In this document: one piece after another, positions 28,317 to 36,506 of the stretch
How the letters are laid out: every line of letters starts with the position of its first letter
Numbering within the stretch: the stretch's first letter is position 1
NCBI GenBank assembly: GCA_020633435.1
Contig: JACKDP010000007.1
Coordinates: 62,001-126,000, forward strand
Reading direction: 5' to 3'
Length of the DNA: 64,000 nt
DNA from: Myxococcales bacterium
GTDB lineage: Bacteria; Myxococcota_A; Bradymonadia; UBA7976; UBA1532
The notes under the pieces: generated by a model
Told to the model about the DNA's origin: nothing
The model's database searches: none
Seen by the model: the letters and a program-made list of their open reading frames with translations, nothing else
Position numbers and translations under genes: made by a program

Positions 28317-28619
28317 TCAGGGCAGGTGGCCGAGCAGCGGCCCCGAGGCGCGGCGAAACGTCACGCCATGGGGCTCCACGAACCGCGCGACGCCGTCCGC
28401 GCGCAGGCCCGGGGCCACGTCGCGCTCGTAGGCCGCCAGCGCCTCGGGCGAGGCGAAGAGGTAGCGGCTCTCCACCTGGTCGGGGCCGAGCCGCGTCACC
28501 CAGGCCTGCTCGGCCCCGCCGGCGACGACGGCCTGCACATGGCCGCCCAGCAGCCAGGCGACGTACGCCTCGACGAGGGCCTCGGGGACGGTGGCGGTGA
28601 CGGCGTAGATGACGGGCAT
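28317..28619 (-). CDS. DUF4286-family protein
   Basis: The 100-residue protein matches the DUF4286 pattern: a beta strand start (MPVIYAVTATVPEALVEAYV), a helix ending in LLGGHVQAVV, a YLFASPEALAAYERDVAPGL segment, and a short RFVEPHGVTFRR end. It is a small dimeric alpha-beta barrel-type fold whose function is unknown. The ATG has AGGAGGCGACCC before it, so the start is secure. It is divergent from the lipoprotein gene at 28661 with a gap of only 41 bases. Confidence 0.85.
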   Translation of the reverse strand: MPVIYAVTATVPEALVEAYVAWLLGGHVQAVVAGGAEQAWVTRLGPDQVESRYLFASPEALAAYERDVAPGLRADGVARFVEPHGVTFRRASGPLLGHLP

Positions 28620-28646
28620 GGGTCGCCTCCTCGGGGGTCGAGCCCG

Positions 28647-28652
28647 TAGACT
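28647..28652 (+). promoter_or_regulatory. TAGACT -10-like element eight bases before the start codon
   Basis: TAGACT ends eight bases before the ATG at 28661 and no ribosome site is present between them. The same element precedes the amylase gene at the same kind of spacing (30688-30693). This is the layout of a leaderless transcript. Confidence 0.4.
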
Positions 28653-28660
28653 GCCGGGCG

Positions 28661-29709
28661 ATGATCCCGTCGTCCACCCGCCGCGCCCTCGCCCTCGCCG
28701 CCGTCCTCGGCCTGGTGGGCTGCAAAGAAGAAGGATCTCCGGGGGTTGCGGACGCGGCGCGCCCGACGCGGCGGCGGTGGACGCCGCGCCCCCCGACGCC
28801 AGCCGGGCGGACGCCGCCGACCTGGACGCGTCGCGGCCCGACGCCGGGCCCCCCGATGCTTCGCCGCCCGACGCCTCGCCGCCCGACGCCGCTTCCGTGG
28901 ACGCCTGCCGCCCGACGCCGCGCCGCTGGACGCCCAGGCCCCCGACGCCGCGCGCTGCGCGCCCGAGGCCTGCACCGGCCGCGATGACGACTGTGACGGG
29001 CGGGTCGACGAGGGGGACGCCTGCGTCGCCGCCGTGCGTGGGGGTGCCGGCTCTGGCTCGGCTTCGCGGCCGCGCGCCCCCGCCCGCGCCCGGCTGGGGG
29101 GCCTGCCCGGGGCCGAGGCCGACCGGGCCGGCGCGACGCCCTGCGCCAGCAGCCGCGGACGGGCCGCTTCTACAGCTTCCCGCTGGGGGCCACCCCGGCG
29201 GCGGGCGCCCACCTGGGCGTGGCCTGGACCTGCGCGGACGACGCCCTCGGCGCGTGGGCCCAGGCCCACTGCGCCGCGACGCTGGCGGTGGGCAAGGCGC
29301 CCCTCGCCTGCCCGGCGGCCGACGGCCAGGGCGCGTGCGCCCAGACGGCGGGGGACGGGGCCTTCGCGGGCCTCGCCCTGCCCGTCGCCCTGGACGGCGA
29401 CGCCAGCCTGGCGGTCGCTTTCTCGTGTGAAGACGAAGGGTTGCCCGATCGGGCCGCGGGCGTGGCGGCGGGCCTCACCGTCTGGGTCGCCAGCCAGTAC
29501 CGCCACGAGGGGGATGGGGCTGCCTCGACGAGGACCTCTTCGATGACGCGGAGGCGTGGGGCGCCTGCCCCGGGCTGGCCGTGGACGCCGAGGGTCGGCA
29601 CCGCTGCGCCAGCAGCGCGGGGGACGGGGCGCTGCACGCCTTCGCGCTGGGGGAGGGGGGCGAGCCGGCCCTCGGGCCCTGCTCGGGCCTCGGGGTGGCC
29701 GTCCGCTGA
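28661..29709 (+). pseudogene. Lipoprotein with Asp/Ala/Pro linker and MopE-like motif, broken by about four frameshifts
   Basis: A lipoprotein signal (LALAAVLGLVGC) opens the gene. The frame then changes near 28758, 28907, somewhere between 29030 and 29150, and near 29517. Joined, it reads as a Pro-Asp-Ala repeat linker, a MopE-type CTGRDDDCDGRVDEGD motif, and a Cys-containing C-terminal domain (VAWTCADDALGAW, then FSCEDEGL, ending in CSGLGVAVR). Every frame change has the sense of one lost base, as expected from homopolymer undercalling. With four breaks, real decay is also possible. It would be a surface lipoprotein of unknown role. Confidence 0.55.
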
Positions 29710-29714
29710 GGGCG

Positions 29715-29978
29715 TCAGCCCAGGCCGGCGGTGAGCTCGGCGCGGGCCGCCGCCGTGGCGCGGGCGCAGGCCGGACAGACCTGGGCCTCGCGCACGATCT
29801 GGTGGCCCTCACCGCCGGGATCATCGCGCCAGTGCGAGCGCTTGAAGCGGTGCTTGCGCAGGCCGGTGGTCTGGCACCGGGCGCGGGTGGGGAAGCGGGC
29901 GGGGCGGACATCGATGACGACGCGCTCGGCGGGCGTACCCGGGGGCGCGACCTCGCTGCACAGATCGCAGCGGTACAT
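29715..29978 (-). CDS. Small zinc-ribbon-like protein
   Basis: The 87-residue protein has one CDLC pair at residues 4-7 and a second VCPAC pair near residue 70, with a further Cys between, the usual spacing for a zinc-binding ribbon. The middle is rich in Arg and Lys (TTGLRKHRFKRSHWRDD), so it may bind nucleic acid. I do not recognise a named family. The start has CGAAGGAGAGTC upstream. It runs behind the secreted 207-residue protein gene with a 20-base gap, so they may be co-transcribed. Confidence 0.75.
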   Translation of the reverse strand: MYRCDLCSEVAPPGTPAERVVIDVRPARFPTRARCQTTGLRKHRFKRSHWRDDPGGEGHQIVREAQVCPACARATAAARAELTAGLG

Positions 29979-29998
29979 GACTCTCCTTCGGTCGGGGT

Positions 29999-30622
29999 TC
30001 AGCGTCGGCGAGGGCGACGGTTCGGCGTGGGGCGTGGGCGCCGCGTGGCGCGGGCCCGCTGCCCCTTCGAGACCGTGACCGCGCCCGTCGACGGGCGCCG
30101 GAAGTAGTAGGGAGATCCCCAGATCATCCGCCAGCCTGGCTGCGTGCCGGGGGTGCCGGCCCAGGTGAGCTTGCGGCCCATCTCCACGACCATGACGTCG
30201 CGGAACAGCGCCACCACCCGGTTGCCCTTGCCGAGGGCCTGGTCGCGCCGCACGACGTACTCGCCCGGGGCGCAGCCCAGGTCCGAGAAGCGATCGTCCA
30301 GGCGCAGCCGCGCCCGGGTCGGGCTCACCTCCAGCACCGCCACGCCGGGGAAGGTGACCGGCATCGGCTCCTTCCACTGGGTCGCGTGGGCGATCTCCAG
30401 GCGGTCGTTGGCCTCCGTCCAGTACAGCCGCTTCTCGCGGCGCTGGGCGTTGGCCTGGTGCATGGCCGGGGTGCCGAAGAGGCGGGGGCAGTCGGCGGCG
30501 GTGCGCGGGGCGTCCTCGGAGGGGGCCGCGGGCACGGCGTCCCGCTCGACGCCAGCGAGGGCGCTGCCCGCGAGGAGCAGCGTCGCGATGAGGAGCGCAG
30601 GCCGGATGACGGGTTCTCCCAT
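29999..30622 (-). CDS. Secreted hypothetical protein
   Basis: The 207-residue protein has a signal peptide (ALLIATLLLAGSALA). The mature part has two cysteines and a strand-rich middle (MPVTFPGVAVLEVSPTRARL, then LGCAPGEYVVRRDQALG), ending in an Arg/Pro-rich tail of about 20 residues. The repeated short strands resemble an SH3-like fold, which is a weak inference. I do not know the function. The start codon has no good ribosome site, but a promoter (30642-30670) ends just above it, leaving a leader of about 13 bases. It is divergent from the amylase gene. Confidence 0.7.
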   Translation of the reverse strand: MGEPVIRPALLIATLLLAGSALAGVERDAVPAAPSEDAPRTAADCPRLFGTPAMHQANAQRREKRLYWTEANDRLEIAHATQWKEPMPVTFPGVAVLEVSPTRARLRLDDRFSDLGCAPGEYVVRRDQALGKGNRVVALFRDVMVVEMGRKLTWAGTPGTQPGWRMIWGSPYYFRRPSTGAVTVSKGQRARATRRPRPTPNRRPRRR

Positions 30623-30641
30623 GCTTGTGGTTGCAATCGTT

Positions 30642-30670
30642 GTTGTAGCAAAGAATTCGAGGGGGCGCAA
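30642..30670 (-). promoter_or_regulatory. Predicted promoter in an AT-richer divergent gap
   Basis: Minus-strand TTGCGC (30665-30670) and TACAAC (30642-30647, four of six) are separated by 17 bases within the only clearly AT-richer patch of this region (30622-30660). It would drive the secreted 207-residue protein. Confidence 0.4.
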
Positions 30671-30687
30671 GGCGGGGGCCGGTCTTG

Positions 30688-30693
30688 TAGACT
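30688..30693 (+). promoter_or_regulatory. TAGACT -10-like element seven bases before the amylase start
   Basis: TAGACT ends seven bases before the GTG at 30701, and no ribosome site is present. The same six bases lie at a similar place before the gene at 28661, suggesting leaderless transcription of both. Confidence 0.4.
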
Positions 30694-30700
30694 CCCGGCC

Positions 30701-33414
30701 GTGCGCAGCCTGCCCCTCCTCCTCGCCCTCGCCGCGGCGCCCGCGTGGTCGCAAGACCGCCACCCGTGCGGCATCGACGCCGCGAGCGTCCGCCACGACA
30801 CCTTCGATCCCGACCTGCGCCTGCCGGCCGGCGCGGTGCCCGCGGGGACGCGCGTGCGGCTGCGGCTGCAGGTGGCCCAGGGCGATCTGTCGGCGGCCCG
30901 CGTCCGCCTCTGGGACGCCCGCCGGGGGCAGGAGCGCTTCGTCGACATGGTGTGGGACGGGGAGCATGACCAGAGCGACGTGCTCGACTGGTGGCGCGCC
31001 GACGTCGACACCGGCCCCGCCCCCACGGTGCTGCACTACCTCTTCGAGCTGACGGACGTGGAGGCCGGCTGCCCCACCACGCGCCGCTGGTACGTCGACG
31101 AGGATCCCCGCTTCACGGGCGGCGGCGCGGGCGTGGTGGTCGACCAGGCCGAGACGCGCAGCTTCCAGATCACCGCCCACGCCCCCGGCTTCACCACCCC
31201 CGCGTGGCTGCAAGAGGCCGTGATCTATCAGATTTTCCCGGACCGGTTCCGCGACGGCGATCCCGGCAACGACCGCCCCGCCGACAGCTTCCACTACGGC
31301 GGCGGCACCATCCGGCGCTCGCTCGGGGAGGCCTGGAACACCGAGGTCTGCGACCCGGCCGGCCGCGGCGGCCCCCCCTGCCCGGGGCACGGCAGCAGCG
31401 ACTTCTTCGGCGGCGACCTGGACGGCATCACCGCGCGCATCGAGGATGCTTCTTCGAGCGGCTGGGGGTGACGGCCCTCTACCTGAACCCCGTCTTCGCC
31501 GCCCCCTCGAACCACCGCTACGACGCCCAGGACTTCGAGCGCGTCGACGACGATCTGGGCGGCGAGCCGGCCTTCGAGCGGCTCCTCGCGGCGGCGCGGC
31601 GCCATGGCCTGCGCGTCATCCTGGACGGCGTCTTCAACCATGTGTCGTCCGACAGCCGCTACTTCGACCGCTACGGCCGCTTCGACGAGGTGGGCGCCTG
31701 CGAGGACGCCGCGAGCCCGTGGCGGGACTGGTTCTACCTGCCCCACGTCGAGCGGGCGGCCGGCGACGGGCGCACCCGCTGCGCCGGCGACCTGACCTAC
31801 GAGGCCTGGTGGGGCTTCTCCAGCCTGCCCAAGCTGCGGGCCGACCACCCGGGGGTGCGCGGGCTCGTGTACGCCGGCCCCACGGCGGTGGCGCCGGGCC
31901 GGGTGGCCCAGGGCGCGAGCGGGTGGCGGCTGGACGTGGGCGGCGACGTGGATCCGGGCGTCTCGGCCCCCGACAACGACTTCTGGGAGGGCTTCCGGGC
32001 GGCCGTGAAGGCGGCGGATCCCGAGGCGGTGATCATCGGCGAGGAGTGGGGCGACGCCTCGGCGTGGCTGCTCGGCGGCGAGTGGGACGCGGTGATGAAC
32101 TACCGGCTGCGCTCGGCGCTGCTGGGCCTCGTCTTCGCGGGCTGCGAGGGCTCGGGCTGCGACGGCGGCGTGGCCTTCAGCGACGGCGACAGCAACGACG
32201 GCAGCGCCAGCGGGGCCATCCGCCGCCTGCCGCCGACGGCCTTCGACCGCCGCCTGCGGGCCATCGCCGAGGACTACCCGGCCCCCGCCTTCGCCGCGAT
32301 GATGAACCTGCTTGGCTCCCACGACACCAGCCGCATCCGGTTCCTGCTGGCCAGCGTGAGCCGCGGCGACGCCGACCGCGCCCGGGCCTGCCTGCGGCTG
32401 CTGGTGGCCTTCCTGGCCGGCTACCCGGGGGCGCCGACGCTGTACCAGGGCGACGAGGTCTTCATCGACGCGCCGAGCCGGTGGGCCGACGGCTGGCACG
32501 ACGACCCGTACAACCGCGCCCCGTACCCCTGGCCCGACACGCCGGGCCACTACACGGCCGACGAGGCCCTGGCGGCAGACGTCCGCCACCTGACGAGCGC
32601 CCGCCACGCCGTCGCGGCGCTGCGCACGGGCCGCCTGGAGCACGGCGTCATCGCCGACGACGCGCGGGGCCTCTACGCCTACGCCCGCCACGGCGAGGCG
32701 GGCACGGCCTGGGTCGCGGTGAACGTGGGGGCGGCCGAGGCGACGCTCTCCCTCGGGGACGGGGCCGACCTGCTCGATCTGGCGACGGGCCGGGTGTGGG
32801 CCGGCGGCGCGGTGACGCTGCCGCCCCTCGGGGCCGCGCTGGTGGCGCCCGCGGACGTGGTGGACGAGCCGGCCGCCCCGGTCGCGCGCCTGGCCGACGG
32901 GGCCCTGGCCTGGGCGCCGGTGCGGACGGACACCGCGGGCGGCCGCGAGGTCGTCGTCCGCTACGCCCTCTACCGCGGCGACGGCCCCGACGTGCCCACG
33001 GACGGGGCCCCCTGGGCCTGGGTCGAGGTCGAGCTCTTCGCCGAGCCGGCGCCGGTGCCGGTGCCCCCCGGCCACTACCGCGTCGTGGCCTGGAGCGCCG
33101 CCCGCGGGGGGCTGCCCTCGGCCGTCGTCGAGGTGCCCGCCCGGCCCAGGGACGCCGGGGTGGGGACGCCTGGGGCCGCCGACGCCCTGCCCGCCGACGC
33201 CCTGCTCGCCGACGCCCTGCCGGCCGACGCCCTGGCCGCCGACGCGGGCCTGCCACCCCCCCAGGACGCCGGGCGCCCGGGGGCCGAGCCCGCCGACGCC
33301 CCGGCCGCCCCGCGGGACGCCGACGAGGGCTGCCAGGTCACCGGCCGTGCCCCGCCGGCGCTGCCCCTCCTCCTCGCCCTGCTCGCCCTCGCGCGCCGCC
33401 GCCGCAGAACCTGA
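30701..33414 (+). CDS. Secreted GH13 (neopullulanase/alpha-amylase-like) enzyme with MYXO-CTERM-like anchor, one frameshift
   Basis: A signal peptide (LPLLLALAAAPAWS) precedes an N-terminal beta domain and the GH13 barrel, starting at VIYQIFPDRFRDGDPGND. Family signatures are RVILDGVFNHVS, GWRLDVGGDVDP (nucleophile Asp), VIIGEEWGD (acid/base Glu) and NLLGSHDTSRI. This set matches the neopullulanase/cyclomaltodextrinase group, which cuts alpha-1,4 glucans. A beta domain, a tandem Ala-Asp-Ala-Leu-Pro linker and a GC, Leu helix, Arg tail follow. The frame breaks once at about 31447, where a missing base in GAGGATGC interrupts GITARIED joined to FFERLGVTALYLN. The GTG start is set by the signal peptide; it may be leaderless. 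Confidence 0.85.
33178..33246 (+). repeat. Imperfect 15-base tandem repeat coding for an Ala-Asp linker
   Basis: Four and a half copies of GCCGACGCCCTGCCC occur in the amylase gene and encode the ADALP-type linker before the C-terminal anchor. Such repeats can gain or lose units without breaking the frame. Confidence 0.8.
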
Positions 33415-33429
33415 GGCCCCCGGCGCCGA

Positions 33430-33453
33430 CCGGTGGTAGGGTCGAACCACCGG
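33430..33453 (+). terminator. Perfect hairpin after the amylase gene
   Basis: CCGGTGGT and ACCACCGG form an eight-base stem with an eight-base loop, 15 bases after the amylase stop. No U-run follows, so it is at best a weak or factor-assisted terminator. A second imperfect stem (CGACGGCGAGG/CCTCGCCGACG) lies at 33475-33506. Confidence 0.35.
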
Positions 33454-33556
33454 GCATGCCAGGAGAAATGGCGCCGACGGCGAGGCCTTTGGATCCCTCG
33501 CCGACGTCGCCCGTACTAGCCGCCCGTCCGTCGTCCCCACCAGCCTCAGGTGCGCC

Positions 33557-36505
33557 ATGACCCGCTCCGTGATCGCCCTCGCCTGCCTCGCCCTCCTCGC
33601 CGGCCCGGCCCTCGCCCAGAAGGCGGACGAGCCCGGCGAGGAAGTCCGCCTCTCCCTCGACCGCTACGCCCGCCTGATGCGGCTGGCCGACGCCCGCGCC
33701 GGCGCCCGCGTGACGTGGAGCCGCGGCAGCCTCTCGGCCCGCGTCGAGGGCGAGACGATGCGCGTCACGGTCAGCGCCCGCGTGCGGGCGGTGGGCGACG
33801 GGCCCGTCGAGATCCCGCTGCTGCCCGCCGAGGCCGTGCTCTCCGACGCCCGCGTGGGCGGGAACGGCGCCGCCCTGCTGCGCCTGTCCGGCGCGCATGT
33901 GGCCGTGATCCCTTCGCTTTCCGGCGAGGAGGAGGTCCGCCTCGAGTACGTGGTGCCCGTGCAGAAGGGCGATGACGGGGCCCCGTACGCGGTCGTGCCC
34001 ATGCCCCCCATGGCCGGCGCTGGCCTGAGCCTCTCCGGCGTCGGCCCCGAGGCCGAGGCCTGGCCGGCCAGCGACGTGCGCCGCAGCGGCGATGGCCTCG
34101 AGGCCTCCCTGCCCGCGACGTCCGCCGTGCTGCTGCGCTGGGGGCAGGCCCTCGGCCGCGACCTCGTGCGCCGCGTCGACTACGCCGTCACCCTGGACGA
34201 CGGGGGCGACGGCGTCGACGTCCTGGCCCGCTTCGAGGTCATCACCACCGCCCGCGACGCCCGGGTGCGCATCACCGGCGCCGACGACGCCCTGGTCGAT
34301 CTGTCCGAGGGCAACGCCCCCGTGATCAGCCGCGTGGACGACGGCTGGCACATCGCCGTGATCGAGAAGCCCGGCCGCCACACCCTCACGGCCCGCATCC
34401 GCCTGGCCATCGACCGCAGCCGCGGCCAGCCCCAGATCACCCTGCAGCCCGACAACGCCCCGATGGCCCGCGTCAGCGTCACGGTGCCCGGCAAGCGCGC
34501 CGTCGAGTTCGAGCCGGTGGTGCCCATCACCAGCACCTTCAAGGGCGAGGGCGAGACGGCCGAGACCACCGCCGTGGCCCACCTGCCCCCCACCGACGAG
34601 GTGACGCTGCGCTGGACGGAGGCCCGGGCGGCCCCCGAGAGCCAGGTGCGCGCCAACACCAAGACCTACCAGATCCTCACCCTGGAGGAGGGCGTCCTGC
34701 GCTCCCGCGTCTACGTGCAGTACGACGTGATCAACGGGAAGCTCAAGGAGCTGCCCATCGCGCTGCCCGAGTCGGTGGTGCTCTACAAGGTCGACGGCGC
34801 CGGCATCGAGGACTGGCGCATCTTCCCCGCCACCGAGACGGAGCCGCGCCACGTCCGCGTGGTGCTGGGCCGGGAGCTCGAGGGCTCCGCCCAGATCGAG
34901 CTGGAGCTGGAGATGGTGGTGGGCACCGCCGAGGGCACCGTCCTCAACCTGCCGGTGCTGCGCCCCATGGCCGCCTTCCGCGAGGGCGGCGTCGTCGCCC
35001 TGCTCGACGGTGACAAGGTGGGCTTCGCGCCGGCCGAGGCCAACGGCTTCACCAGCGTGGGCCAGGACGCCCTGCCCGCCGAGATCCGCCAGAACCTGCG
35101 CGACAAGGTCTCCCAGGCCTACAAGCACGTGAACGAGCCCGGCACCCTCACCAGCAAGGTCGCCACCGCGAAGGCCCGCGAGGTCCGCTTCGACGCCCGC
35201 GTCGACACCCTCTACCAGGTGCGCGAGGGCTCGCTGCAGGGCAACGCCGCCATCCTGGTGGAGCTGAAGAGCGGCCGCCGCGACCACCTCATCCTGTCGC
35301 TGCCCGAGGGCCTGGCCGAGCCGCGCATCACCGCCCCCAGCCTCAACAAGGTGGAGCCGGTGGCCGACGCCGACGTGGGCGCGGGCCGCCAGGCCTACGC
35401 CGTGCGCTTCACCCAGGCCCTTGAGGGCGCCATCCAGATCGATGTGGAGTTCGAGAAGATCTTCGAGAAGGAGCTCGAGGGCCTGCCCATGCCCGACCTG
35501 CGGGTGCACGGGGCCGAGGTGGAGTCGGGCAGCCTGGGCATCACCGCCGAGACGGGCATGGAGCTGACCCCCGGCGAGGGCAAGGACCTGCGCCGCGTCA
35601 CCGCCGAGGAGCTGCCCAAGGCCGTGCGCCTGCGCAGCGAGGAGGAGCTGCGGCTGGCCTACACCTACGCCCGCGCCCCCTGGGGCCTGACGCTGGGCAT
35701 CAAGCGCAACAAGACGGTCGAGACGCTCGACGCCGTGGCCCGCCACGTCTGGCTCGAGTCGAACGTCCTGGAGAACGGCCACCGCGTGACCCGGGCCACC
35801 TACGAGGTCGCCAACGAGGACCGCCAGTTCGTGAAGCTGAAGCTGCCCCAGGGCTCGGCGGTGCTCTCGGTGAAGTCGGATGGCCGCAAGGTGAAGGCCG
35901 TCGAGGACGACACCGGCACCGTCGCCATCCCGCTGCCCAAGAGCCGCGTCGTCCAGGTCGAGGTGACGTACGACGTGGCCGGCGACGCCCTCGGCTTCTA
36001 CCAGGGCATCGACCTGGCGGCGCCGGTGGCCGATCTGCGGGCCAACGACATCCAGTGGCTCGTGCGGGTGCCGGCGCGCCTGTCCATCCTGGGCTTCGAC
36101 ACCGACCTCACCGCCCTCGACGCCTCGGCGTTCAGCGGGCCGTCGGGGGAGGAGCTGCCCACCGACAACGACATGGCGGGCTTCGTCTTCGCCTACTCGG
36201 TGCAGGACGCCGAGGCCCCGGCGCTCACGGTCACCGCCCGCCTGGCCCGCGCCCCCGGCGCCGGCGTCGACCTGATGCTGCTGGTGCTGAGCCTGCTGGC
36301 GCTGCTCGGCGTGACGCGCCGCCGCGCCCGGGGCAACGGCCTGGGCGGCTCCGGGCTGGCGCTGCTGGTGGTCGGCGTGGGCCTGCTCGTCCTCAAGGCG
36401 GCCCTCTTCGGCATCGCGCCCTTCGAGTTCCTGCTCGTCGTGGGCCTGGTGGTCGTCGTCGGCTTCGCCTCCCGCAAGCGCCGCGCCCCCGAGGAGGAGG
36501 TCTGA
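33557..36505 (+). CDS. Large exported membrane-anchored protein, first gene of the vWA-like operon
   Basis: The 982-residue protein has a signal peptide (MTRSVIALACLALLAGPALA), an ectodomain of about 880 residues that is strongly beta-rich, and three C-terminal hydrophobic segments (from about residue 905 to 975) ending in a basic cytoplasmic tail. No catalytic motif or known domain name is recognisable. The ectodomain repeats strand patterns with alternating charged residues, as in large periplasmic scaffolds. The gene ends one base before the start of the first vWA-like lipoprotein, with a GAGGAGGAGG ribosome site across the junction, so the products are probably made together and may form one envelope complex. 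Confidence 0.8.
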   Translation: MTRSVIALACLALLAGPALAQKADEPGEEVRLSLDRYARLMRLADARAGARVTWSRGSLSARVEGETMRVTVSARVRAVGDGPVEIPLLPAEAVLSDARVGGNGAALLRLSGAHVAVIPSLSGEEEVRLEYVVPVQKGDDGAPYAVVPMPPMAGAGLSLSGVGPEAEAWPASDVRRSGDGLEASLPATSAVLLRWGQALGRDLVRRVDYAVTLDDGGDGVDVLARFEVITTARDARVRITGADDALVDLSEGNAPVISRVDDGWHIAVIEKPGRHTLTARIRLAIDRSRGQPQITLQPDNAPMARVSVTVPGKRAVEFEPVVPITSTFKGEGETAETTAVAHLPPTDEVTLRWTEARAAPESQVRANTKTYQILTLEEGVLRSRVYVQYDVINGKLKELPIALPESVVLYKVDGAGIEDWRIFPATETEPRHVRVVLGRELEGSAQIELELEMVVGTAEGTVLNLPVLRPMAAFREGGVVALLDGDKVGFAPAEANGFTSVGQDALPAEIRQNLRDKVSQAYKHVNEPGTLTSKVATAKAREVRFDARVDTLYQVREGSLQGNAAILVELKSGRRDHLILSLPEGLAEPRITAPSLNKVEPVADADVGAGRQAYAVRFTQALEGAIQIDVEFEKIFEKELEGLPMPDLRVHGAEVESGSLGITAETGMELTPGEGKDLRRVTAEELPKAVRLRSEEELRLAYTYARAPWGLTLGIKRNKTVETLDAVARHVWLESNVLENGHRVTRATYEVANEDRQFVKLKLPQGSAVLSVKSDGRKVKAVEDDTGTVAIPLPKSRVVQVEVTYDVAGDALGFYQGIDLAAPVADLRANDIQWLVRVPARLSILGFDTDLTALDASAFSGPSGEELPTDNDMAGFVFAYSVQDAEAPALTVTARLARAPGAGVDLMLLVLSLLALLGVTRRRARGNGLGGSGLALLVVGVGLLVLKAALFGIAPFEFLLVVGLVVVVGFASRKRRAPEEEV

Positions 36506-36506
36506 C

